Source of the DNA: Tamarix chinensis
Taxonomy: Eukaryota > Streptophyta > Magnoliopsida > Caryophyllales > Tamaricaceae
DNA: 64,000 nucleotides
Direction of reading: 5' to 3'
Assembly: GCA_030549775.1 (NCBI GenBank)
Contig: CM060181.1
Location: forward strand, 36,519,063-36,583,062
Under the pieces are notes generated by a model. The model searched no databases and had not been told where the DNA came from. It saw nothing but the letters and a program-made list of their open reading frames with translations. Of the stretch, positions 45,621-58,220 are shown piece by piece. Numbering within the stretch: position 1 is the first letter of the stretch; each line of letters begins with the position of its first letter. Both the position numbers and the translations under genes were made by a program.

Positions 45621-47939
45621 GAATTGAATGCAACTAGAATATATCATTGATGGAGAAAAAAAATAAAAATAGATTTTTTTTGTGTGGTCCATTGTACTCT
45701 CATAATCTACTTAAGATGATACTTGTTTGTGAAATGGATACACAATATAAATTTTTCCATGACTATAAATCATACAAAGAACTTATTAGGTTGGTGGATG
45801 CCATAGTATAAGGGAACTTTTTGTAACCTCATGAGATATTTTTCTTTCATTTATAACATAATGCTTTACTTAAGAAAACAAATTATATTTTTAGTGCTGA
45901 GAAACATAAATTTGCATCATTGATTTATTATTCATGCACAACATTATAATATCTTATTTTTATGTTTTATTTTGCTACGATTTTTTAGGTTTATCTTATC
46001 TTTTATTTATCCCACTTTATTATCTTTTACACTTTAACTATTGGTTGTATCTTATATAACTATCTCAACTTGTGTTTTATGTGATTATATTTCATATGTT
46101 ATGGTTATCTTTTAATTTCCTTTGATTATATGATATGTGTAACTATGTAAATGGTAGTAATAATGTACCATTAGATACAAAAAAGAAATATTATATGAGA
46201 TTCTAATCACAACACATATAAAAAGTATTAGAAAGGAAATATATTATATTAGCAAATTAGTTGTCATATTCTTGTTACACAATCCATAATATCATCTATG
46301 TATGATTATCCACAAAATATTTTTTAAATTAGAAATGAATTTAGACATGGAATAAAAATGAAACTAGGTTAAGAATAACGCTAGGTGGTAAATTACACAT
46401 ATTATAGGTAAATTTTGAGATTATGCGGCTAATCTTGAACAATAATGTCAATTTCTTGCTCAAAAAGTGGTTGTTATACTTGTTAAGCTATATTTTACAC
46501 TTCTTAAACAAGGACTTGTTGAGCTCACCCTTCTTTGGTGAGTGGATTTTGACTAACCAATCCTTTAGTAAGTGGTACTTATTGATGTTTTGATTTTCAG
46601 CATTTTTTTATTCTATTGAATGTACTTTAACCGCATCAATATTATGATATTGTTGTTCATATTTTTAAATCCTTGTTTCTTTAGAGATTCAAGCATAGTA
46701 AGGATATCCTATTTGACTTTCATCTTACTCTATAAGACTTCAAGTTTCTTCTACCACGTTGATTGTCTAGGAGGAACAAGAAGATTTGATTAGTATTGTA
46801 TTTCAAATAGGTGGACTTTTATCAGCAAGATTCTTCATTGAGTAGGGCCTAGAGTTCTAATAAAAATACTACTATAGCATATGAATGATACTATATCTAC
46901 TGGCATGTGAATGGTAACTAAAAGTTAAAAATCTGAATACACCTAATCATTAAGTGTGCATACATTTTATAGGATTCATAGTATCTATATAATTGATATA
47001 AGGCCTTTTTGGACATCGCAAAGAAATCAGGGCTAAGTAAAAAATCTGGGAATGATAAGAAGACCAAACCTAGCTCAAATACCATCTCAAGTGAAATTAT
47101 AAGTCTCGACTCAAGTATTATTCCACTCTACAAATATGATCCTTTATTCAAGGAATCATAGATAATGCCTAACAAGGCCCATATATAACATTTATAACGA
47201 TCATAATAATAATTAACCAATTCCTTATTTTAGAATTCATATTATCAATTCCATGCTTGATCTACGAGAGATCAAGGTATAACACTATTCATGCAACACC
47301 AAAACCTAACAATATTCATATAATACAAAGGCCCAATAATATTTAAAAATATATGCTTGTTATTAGGATAAATTCATCCTAATACTTATTTTTGTTTAAG
47401 ATAACTTGAATTAATTCTAAGTTTCAACTAAGTACATAAAAAGCTATCAGCTTAGAAAATAACCATAAATCCCTTCAAAACCCTTATTCTCAACTATTTT
47501 ACAACCATATTTTAATCAAATAGTTTATAAAAAAATTAATAAAATACCTAGATATATAACATAGATTACTTTAAAGTGAAAAATATGTTGAGAAAATCCT
47601 TTTAAAAAATAAAATAAGAAAAATTCTCTCAGGGTTAGTAATATCATTTTAAATGTTTAAAGGTGAAACCTATAGGCATAAGGATGTTGATCTACACTTG
47701 ACCAATTTATTTTATAGATTAATGAATTAAATATTGATATTAGATTAAAAAAAATTAATAAATTACTATCTACCCAAAATTTCCTTCACACTTGAAATTA
47801 GCCAAATCTAATTTAAAACCCTAACACGTACACATTAATTATAACCCAATAAACCCATTGATGACACTTAGATTATTTTTTCATCATATTAAACTTATCT
47901 TACTAATCCTCATTATGTATCAAATACAAAATGATACAT
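45621..47939. other. No gene recognised
   Basis: AT-rich sequence. The minus-strand frame at 45480-45692 overlaps the LINE end and is a shadow. Between about 46500 and 47900 the sequence has the texture of old transposon DNA but I cannot tie it to a family. Confidence 0.4.
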
Positions 47940-48560
47940 GATGTAATTCCATACCTAAAAAATATGGACCACATTATGAACTTATGTGAAATCTAAAAGT
48001 AATGCGAGATAGTAAGCAACCTTTCCCACTCTCTATACTATCTCAAAAGTGATAATGTAGTGAGACCAAAGCTTATCTTTCTTACCAAATCTCTAAATGC
48101 CCTTGGTGGGAAGACCTTTAGAAGGACTTGGTCATTTACCTCATACCCATCTAATTTTCATCTCATATCTGTATAAGTCATTTTTAGTCTTCACTTGCTC
48201 TCATATGGTCCTAAACCAATCAATCATGTTATGTTTTACCCTCATTAAATTTTGATCCCAATGTTATCTAAATACTAGTTTAATAACTATTTTTTTTAAA
48301 AGAACTAAATCAAAATTTGTCAATACTTGTAGTTTTCCTAAAAGTTAAGTGCACAAGATAGTAACATGTTTTCTAATTTCTGAATAATGTTATCAACTTG
48401 GCCATCTTTGGCCTGGTAAGATGTGGGACTCATCTTTCATTTAGTACCTATATCTTTCTGCCACTTTCCATAAAAGTGTAATAAAACCTAGAATGGTAGT
48501 ATGAGACTATGATAGAAGGTATAGCATGGTATCTCACCATATACCTTTTGTAAGTGTAAT
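47940..48560 (-). pseudogene. Gypsy integrase C-terminal remnant
   Basis: The minus strand at about 47960-48095 reads GKKDKLWSHYIITFEIV, RVGKVAYYLALLLDFT and VHNVVHIF, a clear match to the plant gypsy pattern GKKGKLxPRFIGPFEIL, RVGxVAYRLALP, VHNVFHVS. Upstream, near 48100-48150, the stretch YEVNDQVLLKVFPP fits the preceding GDxVxLKVSP motif. The rest of pol is missing. It is the same module as 13440-13520. It could belong to an element whose 5' LTR is 49372-52812. Confidence 0.85.
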
Positions 48561-49371
48561 ATTATAAATTTTATCTAACCCTAATCTAAATTAATTTATA
48601 TCTTTACCTAATCCTAATCTAAAATAATTTTTATTTTAATTTTACCCTAATACCCTAATTCTAAATTTAAACTTAATTATAAACTTAACCTTAAAATTTC
48701 TTTTCAACTTTTTCCTTTTCGTACTCCATTTTATCTTTTCTTTCCCCTTTTTCCATTTTCCTTTTCATTCTACCCATCCCAATTAACCTAATTCTTTTTT
48801 CCCTTCAATCCATACCACTTACTCTCATATGGCTCCTTTCATTTTTCCATTTATAGCCCTATACTGATAGCACCTACCTCCATCTATTATCCTTTACCTG
48901 CCCCTGTAAACCTATAGCCACTCCCCATCCCTTTCTTCCCAGAATGTGTCATGGAATAACCAAACCTATGCCTACCCATTTCAATCATCGTACCATTTAG
49001 CTCACATTCCTCTTCTCAACTCCTTTTCTAACCTATCAAATCACACAAACTTTCCTTAGACTCCTTCTTCCTTCCCTTAAATCATATACATTTATTTCAT
49101 CATTCATCCATAAATTTTTTCCCTTAAATTTCTATGAAAGCTTTATCTCCTCATGGTAAAAATTAAGCACAACATGAGCAACTAATATTGATCAAACCGT
49201 ACTACATGACAAGTGTATGCTCAATACCTCCTCTTTTCTTTCTCCTTATTTCATTCGTTTCAACCCCAAACTTTTTCATTTTATTTTTGAAAGGAAAAGT
49301 CCTTCTTTCACTAAAAACATAAGCAATCTTTAACCATCAATCCTATTAACATCATTAGACCTCACTATAAC
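48561..49371 (+). mobile_element. Fragment like the second LTR family
   Basis: A pyrimidine-rich tract (CTTTTCCTTTTCGTACTCC, TTTCCCCTTTTTCC, ACCTACCTCC) with the same texture as 20440-21350 and 52813-53290. It sits between the integrase remnant and the minus-strand LTR end. Similarity is by composition and layout only. Confidence 0.35.
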
Positions 49372-50179
49372 ACCCTTAATTTTTGAACCATAAAATTTTA
49401 TTTATAAGACAATGTGGAAGCATTTGAAAAGAAAAATTAGGGAATGTTACCGCTACATCAACCATGAGAGAGGTGTTACCATCACCTAACCCATGCTTGA
49501 TGTAAAGTAAAATGGGACAGTGAATGAAAAGATGCATGCTCATAATATAAATGTGAGAATACAAGATTATAGATAAAATAAGTATAATAGTTTACAAAAC
49601 CAAATACAGAAAATCTAACCAAAAGTTTAAATAAAAGTAAAAAACAAAAACTTCCCAATGTAGTGGGTAAAACACTTTTAAGGAGTTAGCCTAACTCATA
49701 GGCATATACGTAGGCCTCTAACCCTAAGTAATAGCCCATTATTGGCCCATATCATCACCCTCAACATACTCTAATTAAGATCTGTAACCCTATAAATTGT
49801 CCTTTTCTCTTTGGACTAAAAGCTAGATCATCATAGTGACCACACAAATATACTATCAGTATGGTGAAGTACTCGTAAAATATACTATCTAAAAAATGGT
49901 AAGGCTCATACAACACATTGAAGTCATATAACAGTATGTTGATGTCAAGTTGATACAATCTTGACATTTAATAAAGTAGTAGTATGAAAATACATGCTTG
50001 CATGGAAATCCAAGAAGTATAAAGATTTAGTAAATACATTGCAATCCATACAATAGAAACCATATTCGAATTCTTCCTTTAGTGACCACATAAATTTTGG
50101 TTAATAAGATAGTTTGTTTAGTTGCACCCACTTCTCCACTATGAACGAAATTCATGGTAGCATAGGTAATCACAATGGG

Positions 50180-50420
50180 ATACCACTCCCACCACATGGG
50201 GTCAAGATACATTAAAGGGTTATCTCTGGGGATACCACACCCACCACACATCAAGTTCACTTGCCATGAGGGCTCATATAAGTTAGGATACCATACCCAC
50301 CACATGTGGTTGAAGTACACCAAGGGGGAGAGTAATAGGATACCTCAATCACCACACCTTGACTTTCTCCACCACAAGGGATAAGAAGTTGGGATACTAC
50401 ATCCATCTAAGCAAAGGAAA
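50180..50420. repeat. ~60 bp tandem repeat in the gypsy LTR
   Basis: GGGATACCACTCCCACCAC, GGGATACCACACCCACCAC, AGGATACCATACCCACCAC, AGGATACCTCAATCACCAC recur at roughly 45-65 base spacing with CATGAGG/CAAGGGG-type spacers. This occupies the position of the shared block in the other LTRs of the family but with a different repeat. Confidence 0.7.
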
Positions 50421-50689
50421 ATACCAAGTGCCAGTGGGTTTGTATTAGGATACCTAACCCACAAAAACTAGAAACAGATTCCATGTTGGCCTACCACAAT
50501 ATAACGCTATACCCCAAAGATATGCATATACCCCCTACAAACCACAACCAAGTAAATAATGAAATAGGTACTAAGTGAAAATATAGCCATAAGGAGAGTC
50601 GCCCCTAATTCCTAGCATCTACCCCGAGAGTCGGAGAAAAAGGATCAAATAAAATCTTATTCCATTAACATATATTTTCAATTTATATC

Positions 50690-50900
50690 ACAACAAAATC
50701 TACATATAACCAAATGGGCGTCAATTGATAACACCAAACACAATTAAATTCCATTATTAGCAAAATTAGTAGTTTCCAAGTGATAACAAAAAGGACAATT
50801 AAATTCCATTATTAATCAAATTGGGTGCTTCCAGGTGATAACACCAAACATATCACAAGACATAAAAGCCACTATTTGGGTGTTTAGAGATGACACCAAA
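50690..50900. repeat. ~65 bp tandem repeat in the gypsy LTR
   Basis: Three units carrying GTGATAACACCAAACA-like sequence and AATTAAATTCCATTATTA, with spacers containing CAAATTGGGTG. Likely a local expansion inside the LTR. Confidence 0.7.
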
Positions 50901-51054
50901 CTTAACCAAATTCAAATCACAATTACCATCATTATAATTATTATTAAATTACGGTATTCATAGTTGAAATTATAATTTATATGTTGTAAATACATGGAGG
51001 TATCAACATAAAAGGCCTAAGAGAATAAAAATAAATTATAAATAAACCTGGTGC

Positions 51055-51485
51055 CAGAACAATCGATTGATCTCTAAGACCAGTTGACTGGTCGAACCAA
51101 TTAAGTATTTGGATTCACTGATTGATTGTTCATGGGTACCAATTGATGGGTTTGGTCCAACTTGTTGATGGGTCTAAGTATAGATCAACCCATTTTTCCC
51201 TATATAGAAACTATTTGATAGGTTTTACCAACTAATTGACTAGTGATAGAAACTAGTCTACTGGTTTGGTCTAATTAATCAATGGGTCTAAGTAGAGACC
51301 TAACCATTTTTGTTTGTAGGAAAATAAGTTGATGGGTTTGGCAAAATGATTAACTCTTCATCGAAACTAATTAAATGGTTTATCAAACCAATTGACCGAT
51401 CTCACAACCAATTAACCTAAAACTCCAAACCATTCAAATGCTAGCACAACCAGTCCATAGGTTCGAGGAACTAATTGACTAGTGT
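51055..51485. repeat. CCAATCGATTGG-type array (downstream of TATA)
   Basis: Units such as AATCGATTGATCTC, CAGTTGACTGGTCGAACC and AACCAATTGACCGATC. Equivalent to 7220-7550 in the first LTR. Confidence 0.75.
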
Positions 51486-52442
51486 AGGTAAAACATTACC
51501 CAGACTTATGATATGCACACCAAAATTTACCAGACTTTAACATATTAATCCTAGCATGCTTCTATGTCATCATACACATAAAAATACATCTTACACACAT
51601 AGAATCATAGGGATACATGGTAATGTACATACTCAAATAGATCATGCTCAAATGACCAACTTATGCATAAAATCAAGGAAATCCAACAATGCTAACTTAG
51701 GAAGAATTATATCACATGCTCACACATACACCAAGCACATGAGACCCCAATAAACTACTAAATCCCATTTATGTTAAACATAAGAATTTCTTACCCTAAA
51801 GTAATTTTTCTGGCACAAAAGCTCCTACTTGATTGCTACCTAGTAGCACCTTGATTCTTGAGATAATCAACGTTAAGACCATTAAAACTTATCATTAAAA
51901 ACTTCATTAATATCAAGGAAAGAGGTGAATTATTTAATCTCTCTCGACCTTAATTTGTCCTTGCTTAAGGATAACAAGGGATAACTAAAGCTATGATTAA
52001 AACAAAGAGAAAAGGAATATAATGCTTGAATAAAAAGGGAGAAAACTAGAGCAAGTTTCTATTTTTTCTCACCGAAGAGGAGTAAAGAGAAAAATAAAGG
52101 GATGTTCAGCACTTGGAAAATTTTTCAACAAGAAAAGTGAGAAGAGAGAAAAAAGAATAAGTGAAAAATGAAAGTGGATTAGAAATGAAGGTTATAGATT
52201 CAAGGCTAGGTTGACAATCATAAGAGAAAAGGAGATAAGATTGGTAAGGTTGAGTATGGACAACCAAGAAGTGAGAGATGACTTGATGGGGGTGATGAGA
52301 GGTTGAGTGTAGTTAGGAATGAGCATAGAAATAGGTTGGTGAGTCTATAGAAAGTGCAAAAATTCAATCTCACACCCTAACTTCTAGAAGAGATAGGGAT
52401 AGGTGAGGGAGAAGAGACAAGGAAAGGCTTACCTCAAAAGCA

Positions 52443-52450
52443 CTTTATAG
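52443..52450 (-). promoter_or_regulatory. TATA box of the minus-strand gypsy LTR
   Basis: CTATAAAG on the minus strand in CCCCCTATAAAGTGC, followed by a pyrimidine-rich leader, between the two motif arrays as in the related LTRs. Confidence 0.6.
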
Positions 52451-52812
52451 GGGGTAAATTGGCTAATTAAAATTATGTAATAATCTAAATAATGTGAAAA
52501 TAATCCCAAAGCACTAAAATATGATTATTATCATAGTTTGACTCTAATAAAAAAGTTTTCATAAACATTTGAGAGAATTTCAAATAAAAATTAGAAATTG
52601 ATATAAAATTGCAGAATAACCAATCAATCAATTTAGGTAAACTAGTCTACTAGTTTTTTGAGAGAAAAAATGTCAATTACCTAGTGTACCTATCGATTGT
52701 TTGGGTAAACTTGTTAATCGGTATGCTCTAAATTCATATTCTCAATTGGTAGGCTCTAAATTAATATTCTCATTATAATTACAAACATATTCCAAAACAA
52801 AAATTAATTACA

Positions 52813-55045
52813 CTCACAACTACCCAGATGAACTCCACCCATGTTACACATTATGTTTTCTTCCCATGGCCAAATTATGTTACCCTTATCCTTATTTTCT
52901 TTTTTGAGTAGGTTAAACTCAGTAAGTGCATTAACTCATTGACCCAGTCAACTTACCAAGTGGGTTAACTCTCTAAGCTTGTGCCTTTTCCCTAGTTTGG
53001 TTGCCCTATCAAAAGTGGTCCATTTTTTCCCTTCTATCTCAGCCCATCTTGTTATCATTTCTCTCTACCCAAAAAATTAAGTTTTCTCTTGTAAAATCTA
53101 ATTAAATTTCCTATTAGCTTGATCTTTGTCCCTTCCCCTTTGTCTCAACTAGTCTATGACTTGTTGTGTGCACTGATCCTTTATGTTCCTCTCGACTAGC
53201 ACACTTAGTCTCTTCTTCTCTTCCCTAATTTAGTTCCTCTCACATAGTCTATTCTTTATCAATATTATTATACTCTAACCATGTATTTTCTCTTAGTCAG
53301 AGGTTTTTCCTAAGAGGCCTTGGAGGTAAAGGGTTAGGCTTTTTTGCTCGTGTAGAGACTAGTGAAATTTGGTAAGGATATATGTTAGAGTTAGAGTTTT
53401 TTATGCTATATGTAAATGTGTATGTACACTTATGGTTTGTATTATTATGATAATAATGTCATTTCGATAAATTTTTTAAATGATGATGTGGTATCAAATC
53501 TAGAGAAAGTAAGAATATGTGGAAGGCATAAACATTTTTGTTATTATTATGATAAATCTCATTTTGATACCCTATGTGTTTTAGTATGACCTATGGTATT
53601 ATAATATAGCTTTACTAGGTATGGAAATTAGTTAAATAGTGAGATGAAGTGGTGTAAATATAATATATATTAGATGTTGAAAAATGATACTTATGGAACC
53701 ATAGGGTTTTTTTCTTCTAAAAACATGGGTATTTTGGCTATATTAAGGGTAATTTGAAAAATAAAGGTTAATTATAAAATATTTGGTATTTTAATATTTT
53801 ATTTGGTTCAAAATATGCTTATTATATATTATTTGGAATACTTTATAAATGGATTAAGTCCAATAAAATTAAAAAATGGCTTAAATAGGGAAAATAACCC
53901 TTGATATGGGATTATCATCGTATATGTAAAGCATTAGAATTTGACCTTTATTTTTATTGTTCGTAGCTTTGAAATTTTAGGAATTTATGTTGAATTGTGT
54001 TGTAAAATGAGTTTTATAGAATATTTTATGCTTATCTTGTGAAATTAGGAGCTGTTAGGAAAAATATGGCCTTTTTTCCTAGGGGATGTCACTTATTCAA
54101 GTGGTTGTGTTTTTTTTTGTTTTGAATAATTTTTTAAATTTGGATAATTTTCCTTAAATATCTAAATATGTGTTTGCATGATGATCTTAAGATAGATAAC
54201 AATGAATAAGATAATACTCATTTAAAGTGAAAGATCTTGTAAGTCATGACTAAAGTGTTGAGTCAATTCCACTAGATTAATAATAGTGGTTAGGTGTATT
54301 TTATCTTGAAAGATATTTCAAAATGTTCCACTAGTGGCTAATAGTGTGTTTCCTTGGTAGGTGTTTATTTTATACTTCAGCTTAATAATAATGGATAAGC
54401 ATGTTTTTCCCTGGGAGGTGTTACAATCCATTCAGCTAGATTAAAAATAATATAACTCTTATCGGTTCTCATCTTACATTGTACCACATTATCCATTATG
54501 TATTTTTAGTCTTTATTATGAGCTTATGTATTCCATGTAACTCTACTATGACTATATTGTCACCTTTATTGGTGCGTAGTATAATGATCATCCTTTTTTA
54601 TGAGTGCTTCTCATTCTCACTAGGAGATATGCAAGATGAGTTGGTGTATGTCAATGAGGACTCATTGTATGACTTTTCTATGTATGAAGTTCTTATTGGG
54701 GAAGAGTGAATATTTTATCTTTGGGGTTAGAGGTGTGGATTCATGTTATCCATATCTAAGTCTTGGCCCAGATACTTTTAGGGACTCTTAGTTCTAGTGT
54801 ACCCCTTTTATGTCATTTGAATGTTGTACTTTGAGTAATCCTTCAAACTCTATAGATGTTTATAAAACTCTCATATTCATGATTATCATGTTCTATGTTT
54901 TTAACTATTTTTTCTTATATTTTATTTAAGGATGGAATATTATGCCAGACTTATATCGAGTATAGTTGTAACACCCATCCATGTTATTATTACACTTTAG
55001 CTAAAACAAAATTTTTTAGTAGTAAATTGTGGGGTGCTATAGTAA
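52813..55045 (+). mobile_element. Second LTR family, plus-strand copy
   Basis: Starts against the previous LTR with a pyrimidine-rich leader-like tract. At 53877-53908 it has the family box GGCTTAAATAGGGAAAAT then AACCCTTG, and at about 54240-54430 TTCCACTAG...TAATAGTG and CCTTGGTAGGTGTT repeats similar to 22430-22560. Its end, TTTTTTAGTAGTAAATTG then GGGGTGCTATA, resembles the termini of the long gypsy LTRs. The 76-codon frame at 54479 has no recognised domain. Borders are inferred from neighbours. Confidence 0.5.
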
Positions 55046-55560
55046 TTTCTAGCTAGGTGAACTTTTCTCCCGGTATCTTTTACTGGCAAAAACATTATTA
55101 ACTTGATTAGCATATCCACTATCACCTAAATCATATTAAAGCCACTTTATAAATCTAGAAATGAAGACCACTGAGATCAAATCAAATTTCACTCTGGAAA
55201 CCTCTAATGATTAGAGTAATTCAGCGAGTCTCTAATACTCAATCTTGACTTTTAACAGGCCATACACCATGACACAAAATTTAGCATCTCTCACTTCATG
55301 CAAGGCCACTAATAAATATATCTCAAGACTTTATACCATTTATCCTCTCTAGGGTGGACTAAATATTATGCATTTCAACTTACTCAAAGGCAATTAATTC
55401 ACATTTCAACTTAAAACTTCCAAAAGCATTAATTTAATGATCATGGACTTCTCCCTCCAAATTTTATTAGTCCTTTACTAATTCTAAAAAGAGTAAAGAC
55501 AATAAGGACATTGGATTCTATTAAATTGTGAAGTCAAGATCTAACAAGTTTATTGTTTTG
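55046..55560 (-). pseudogene. Gypsy integrase core fragment
   Basis: The minus strand gives IFISGLA and, at about 55080-55140, VIVDMLIKLIMFLPVKDT, matching the pattern (D/A)xIWVIVDRLTKSAHFLPV of gypsy integrases. The plus-strand text CATCTCTCACTTCATGCAAG then GCCACTAATA parallels the integrase region at 14280-14310. Heavily damaged. It may be the pol part of the element whose LTR is 49372-52812, separated by the LTR-like sequence at 52813-55045. Confidence 0.65.
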
Positions 55561-56160
55561 TAAAAGTTACTAATTGAGGTGTTAAATGAGTTGAATGTTC
55601 TAGGGAGAGAAATTAGAGAGAAGAGAGAAAAATAAAAGTGTATGTATTCATTTCATGATTTCTTAAACAGTTATAGAACCACCTATTTATAAAGGTGGAT
55701 AATTAAAGAAAGGGAATGAGATGAATTAAGTGTGGGTAGTCTTAGGGAGGTTATAGGAGTCATGTGGATGGAGCAAATATATGTGACCAATTTTCCTTAG
55801 TGCTTGGAGGTTGGCCTAGATATTCTTTATAGTTGGTTGAGGGACTAAGATCCAACTAGACCTTACTTTTGAGTTGTTTTAGGGCCTAAGGGTTGGTTTA
55901 GAACATCTTTCAAGATGGTTTTACCTTTCGAGTCAGCTTATGGAGGCTTAATAACTTAATTTAGAAAGACTAAGATGGTTTAGAACATTATCACTTCCTT
56001 CAAAACATAGTTTGTTGTGCTTTCCTTCTTTTAAGGCCAACTTTTAGAGGCCTAATAGCTTGGTTTAGAAAATTCTCATATCATTACTCCCTTAAAAACT
56101 TGATCCAGTGCATTGCGCACCTTTTAGATCTTACCACTATGTCAACATCCTCCAAGAGGA
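55561..56160 (-). other. LTR-like promoter tract, unassigned
   Basis: Minus-strand CCTTTATAAATAGGTGG (55690-55706) looks like an LTR TATA box. The sequence upstream of it on that strand contains two imperfect repeats around GGCCAACTTTTAGAGGCC and GGAGGCTTAATAACTT (55930-56070). There is no partner copy in the window, so I leave it unassigned. Confidence 0.35.
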
Positions 56161-57339
56161 TATAAAAACTCAAATATGTATTAGCCATATCATTGGGAAA
56201 CAACCATTAGGCGAGTAAGAATAGGCCTTACAAGTGAAGTTATACTACAATATCTGTCGGGGCTCAACAAATGGCCAATTAATGTTCTAAGGAGATCTTG
56301 AACAAATCTTAAATAAGTATGTTGGATTAAATCCCCTACAAGGAGATATGTTTGACATAAAAAGTTGTAGTAATAGTGGTTAACGAATTGTTAAATTTGA
56401 ACAATCAATGTGGCTAGTGGAGTAGGGACTAGTTGGCATGTGTTGCTCGATTATCCTCTTTTAGGTAATGAAAGCCATGCATTTTTTACTCTCATTAGTT
56501 CAAATGAAAAATCCATTGTGATTTAACACATTATCTTCCCTAGAAAGCATGCTGAACATAACTAATTATCACTAAAATATTGGGATTGTGTAGAGGTTTA
56601 ATCCTCATTAGATAAAAAAATTATAAGGGCTCTCTATAGCAACTATTCTAAGGTAATTGACACCCCTTCAAATATTTATAACTCTTATTATAGTTTCTTA
56701 CTCTCTCCCATTTATGAAACTACTCACTACATTTTTTTAACCATTTCCATTGCAGTTTCTCTTTCTTTTTTGTCTTTTGCTAGCCCTGCTACCACATTAT
56801 TAATGTTGTTATTCTCCACCCTCTATGAAACTCCTCCTTTTTTTGATATATATGGTCGGGTATAATCTCTCTAATTATTATTAGGGTTGTGTACTTTGTG
56901 TAGCCATTTCTCCAAACATTGTCATTCATGAAAGACATGGTAAATCTCTATCTTGGTCTAATAATTCAGCTTACTTTGATTATATTGCCCTAACTCACTT
57001 TCATCATTCATTTTCAAGCCTTAACTTACATTAATTAAATGCATCAACCATATTCAACTTATTAAACTCCTTGAACATATCTTTGAACTCATCAACCCAT
57101 TATTTGAATTATTCAACTTAATCTCTTTAAATCCCAGCTCAATTGTAATGTTTGAAGGCTCGCAACTCCAAATCAATACTGTTTAGTTTAGATGATTATC
57201 AATATATAAGGACCTTGAGGCCATTATTCCCCAAGTAATATCACTAGTGCTCAACTAGAGCACTGTTTCACCCTTTATCACTTTCCTAATGATGTTAAGG
57301 TGATCCAACCCTCTCAGTTGGATTTGGCCAACAAGCCTC
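56161..57339. other. No gene recognised
   Basis: AT-rich sequence. A minus-strand reading around 56890-57010 gives short polar peptides of gag-like texture but no firm motif. Confidence 0.35.
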
Positions 57340-57600
57340 TAAAGAGATGCCTTCATATCTTGGTTGAGGCTTTGTATCTTGTAATCCATCTACCTCTCCA
57401 TTCTTTTATAAAGGATTTGGTCCAACCGTGTTAACTTAGTATTAAAAAATTCATAAGTAATGCTCAAAGGATGATGACTAGATTTCTCTATAGTTTCTAC
57501 TGAGTGGAGGTCCAACCTACTACTAAGTATTTTCAATTTTTATTCAAGTTTTTAAGCTATCCCTCCATCCCAAGAAACTACTCCATCAAAACTAGAGGTG
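57340..57600 (-). pseudogene. Possible retrotransposon gag coiled-coil remnant
   Basis: The minus strand at 57345-57545 reads KLKILSSRLDLHSVETIEKS, then YEFFNTKLTRLDQILYKRME, then MDYKIQSLNQDMKASL. It has heptad-like leucines and the SRLD/TRLDQ/MDYKI pattern seen in coiled-coil regions of plant gypsy gag proteins. Two stops interrupt it. No zinc knuckle was found nearby, so the call is tentative. Confidence 0.4.
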
Positions 57601-58163
57601 AGCAAAAATTTATTAAGGAACCTTATTCATTTATAAAGAAGTGGAAGCCTTAGTATTTCTTTGTTCAAGGTAGTGGCAAGTAGGGTCAAATTACATCCAA
57701 GGTGTGCAAGGATCCACCATTCTCCTTATCTATGGATACTGACAATGACTTATTTGAGATGACAGTGGAGGATGGCCATATTTAAAACAATATTGATGTC
57801 ATCAATGACCCCATTTATATGAAGACGGTTGAGATGATTTCCAATGATAATATGTGGCTTATCATCCTAATGTTTCTTTTATTATTATCACTAATGTTAC
57901 TCATTAATAGTGCATTAGTTGACTAAGCCCTTAGTTATTGTATGTGTATTGTTAAATTAAAGGATTAGCCAAAGGTTGTTCCCTAGAAATTGTTTAAGGG
58001 CATCAAGAGACCTCAAATCTACCATTAGGGGCAGCTACCACCAAGGTACCAGTTGCAACCATCAAGGGGCCTGAGACCATGGTATGACTTCAAGTCTAGT
58101 TTTCTTGAAATTAGTCTTTGATCAATTATGCATAGTCATCATTCAAATTTTAAGCAAAAAAAC

Positions 58164-58220
<57 letters not shown>

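Larger units (their letters stand above)
49372..52812 (-). mobile_element. Ty3/gypsy LTR, ~3.4 kb, minus strand
   Basis: The minus-strand start is TGTAATTAATTTTTG and the end is AAATTAAGGGTGTTATA. It has the family layout: arrays (about 52615-52760), TATA (52443-52450), leader, second array (about 51055-51485), internal tandem repeats (50180-50420 and 50690-50900), then the terminal GGTAACACC segments near 49450-49490. Neither end has a primer-binding site or clear polypurine tract, so its status as 5', 3' or solo is open. Frames inside it (for example 50027-50323) are repeat translations. Confidence 0.7.

Noticed and set aside
50027..50384. Opposed frames of 98 and 69 codons with repeated Trp/Pro/His motifs
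   Set aside because: Translations of a ~60 base tandem repeat inside an LTR.
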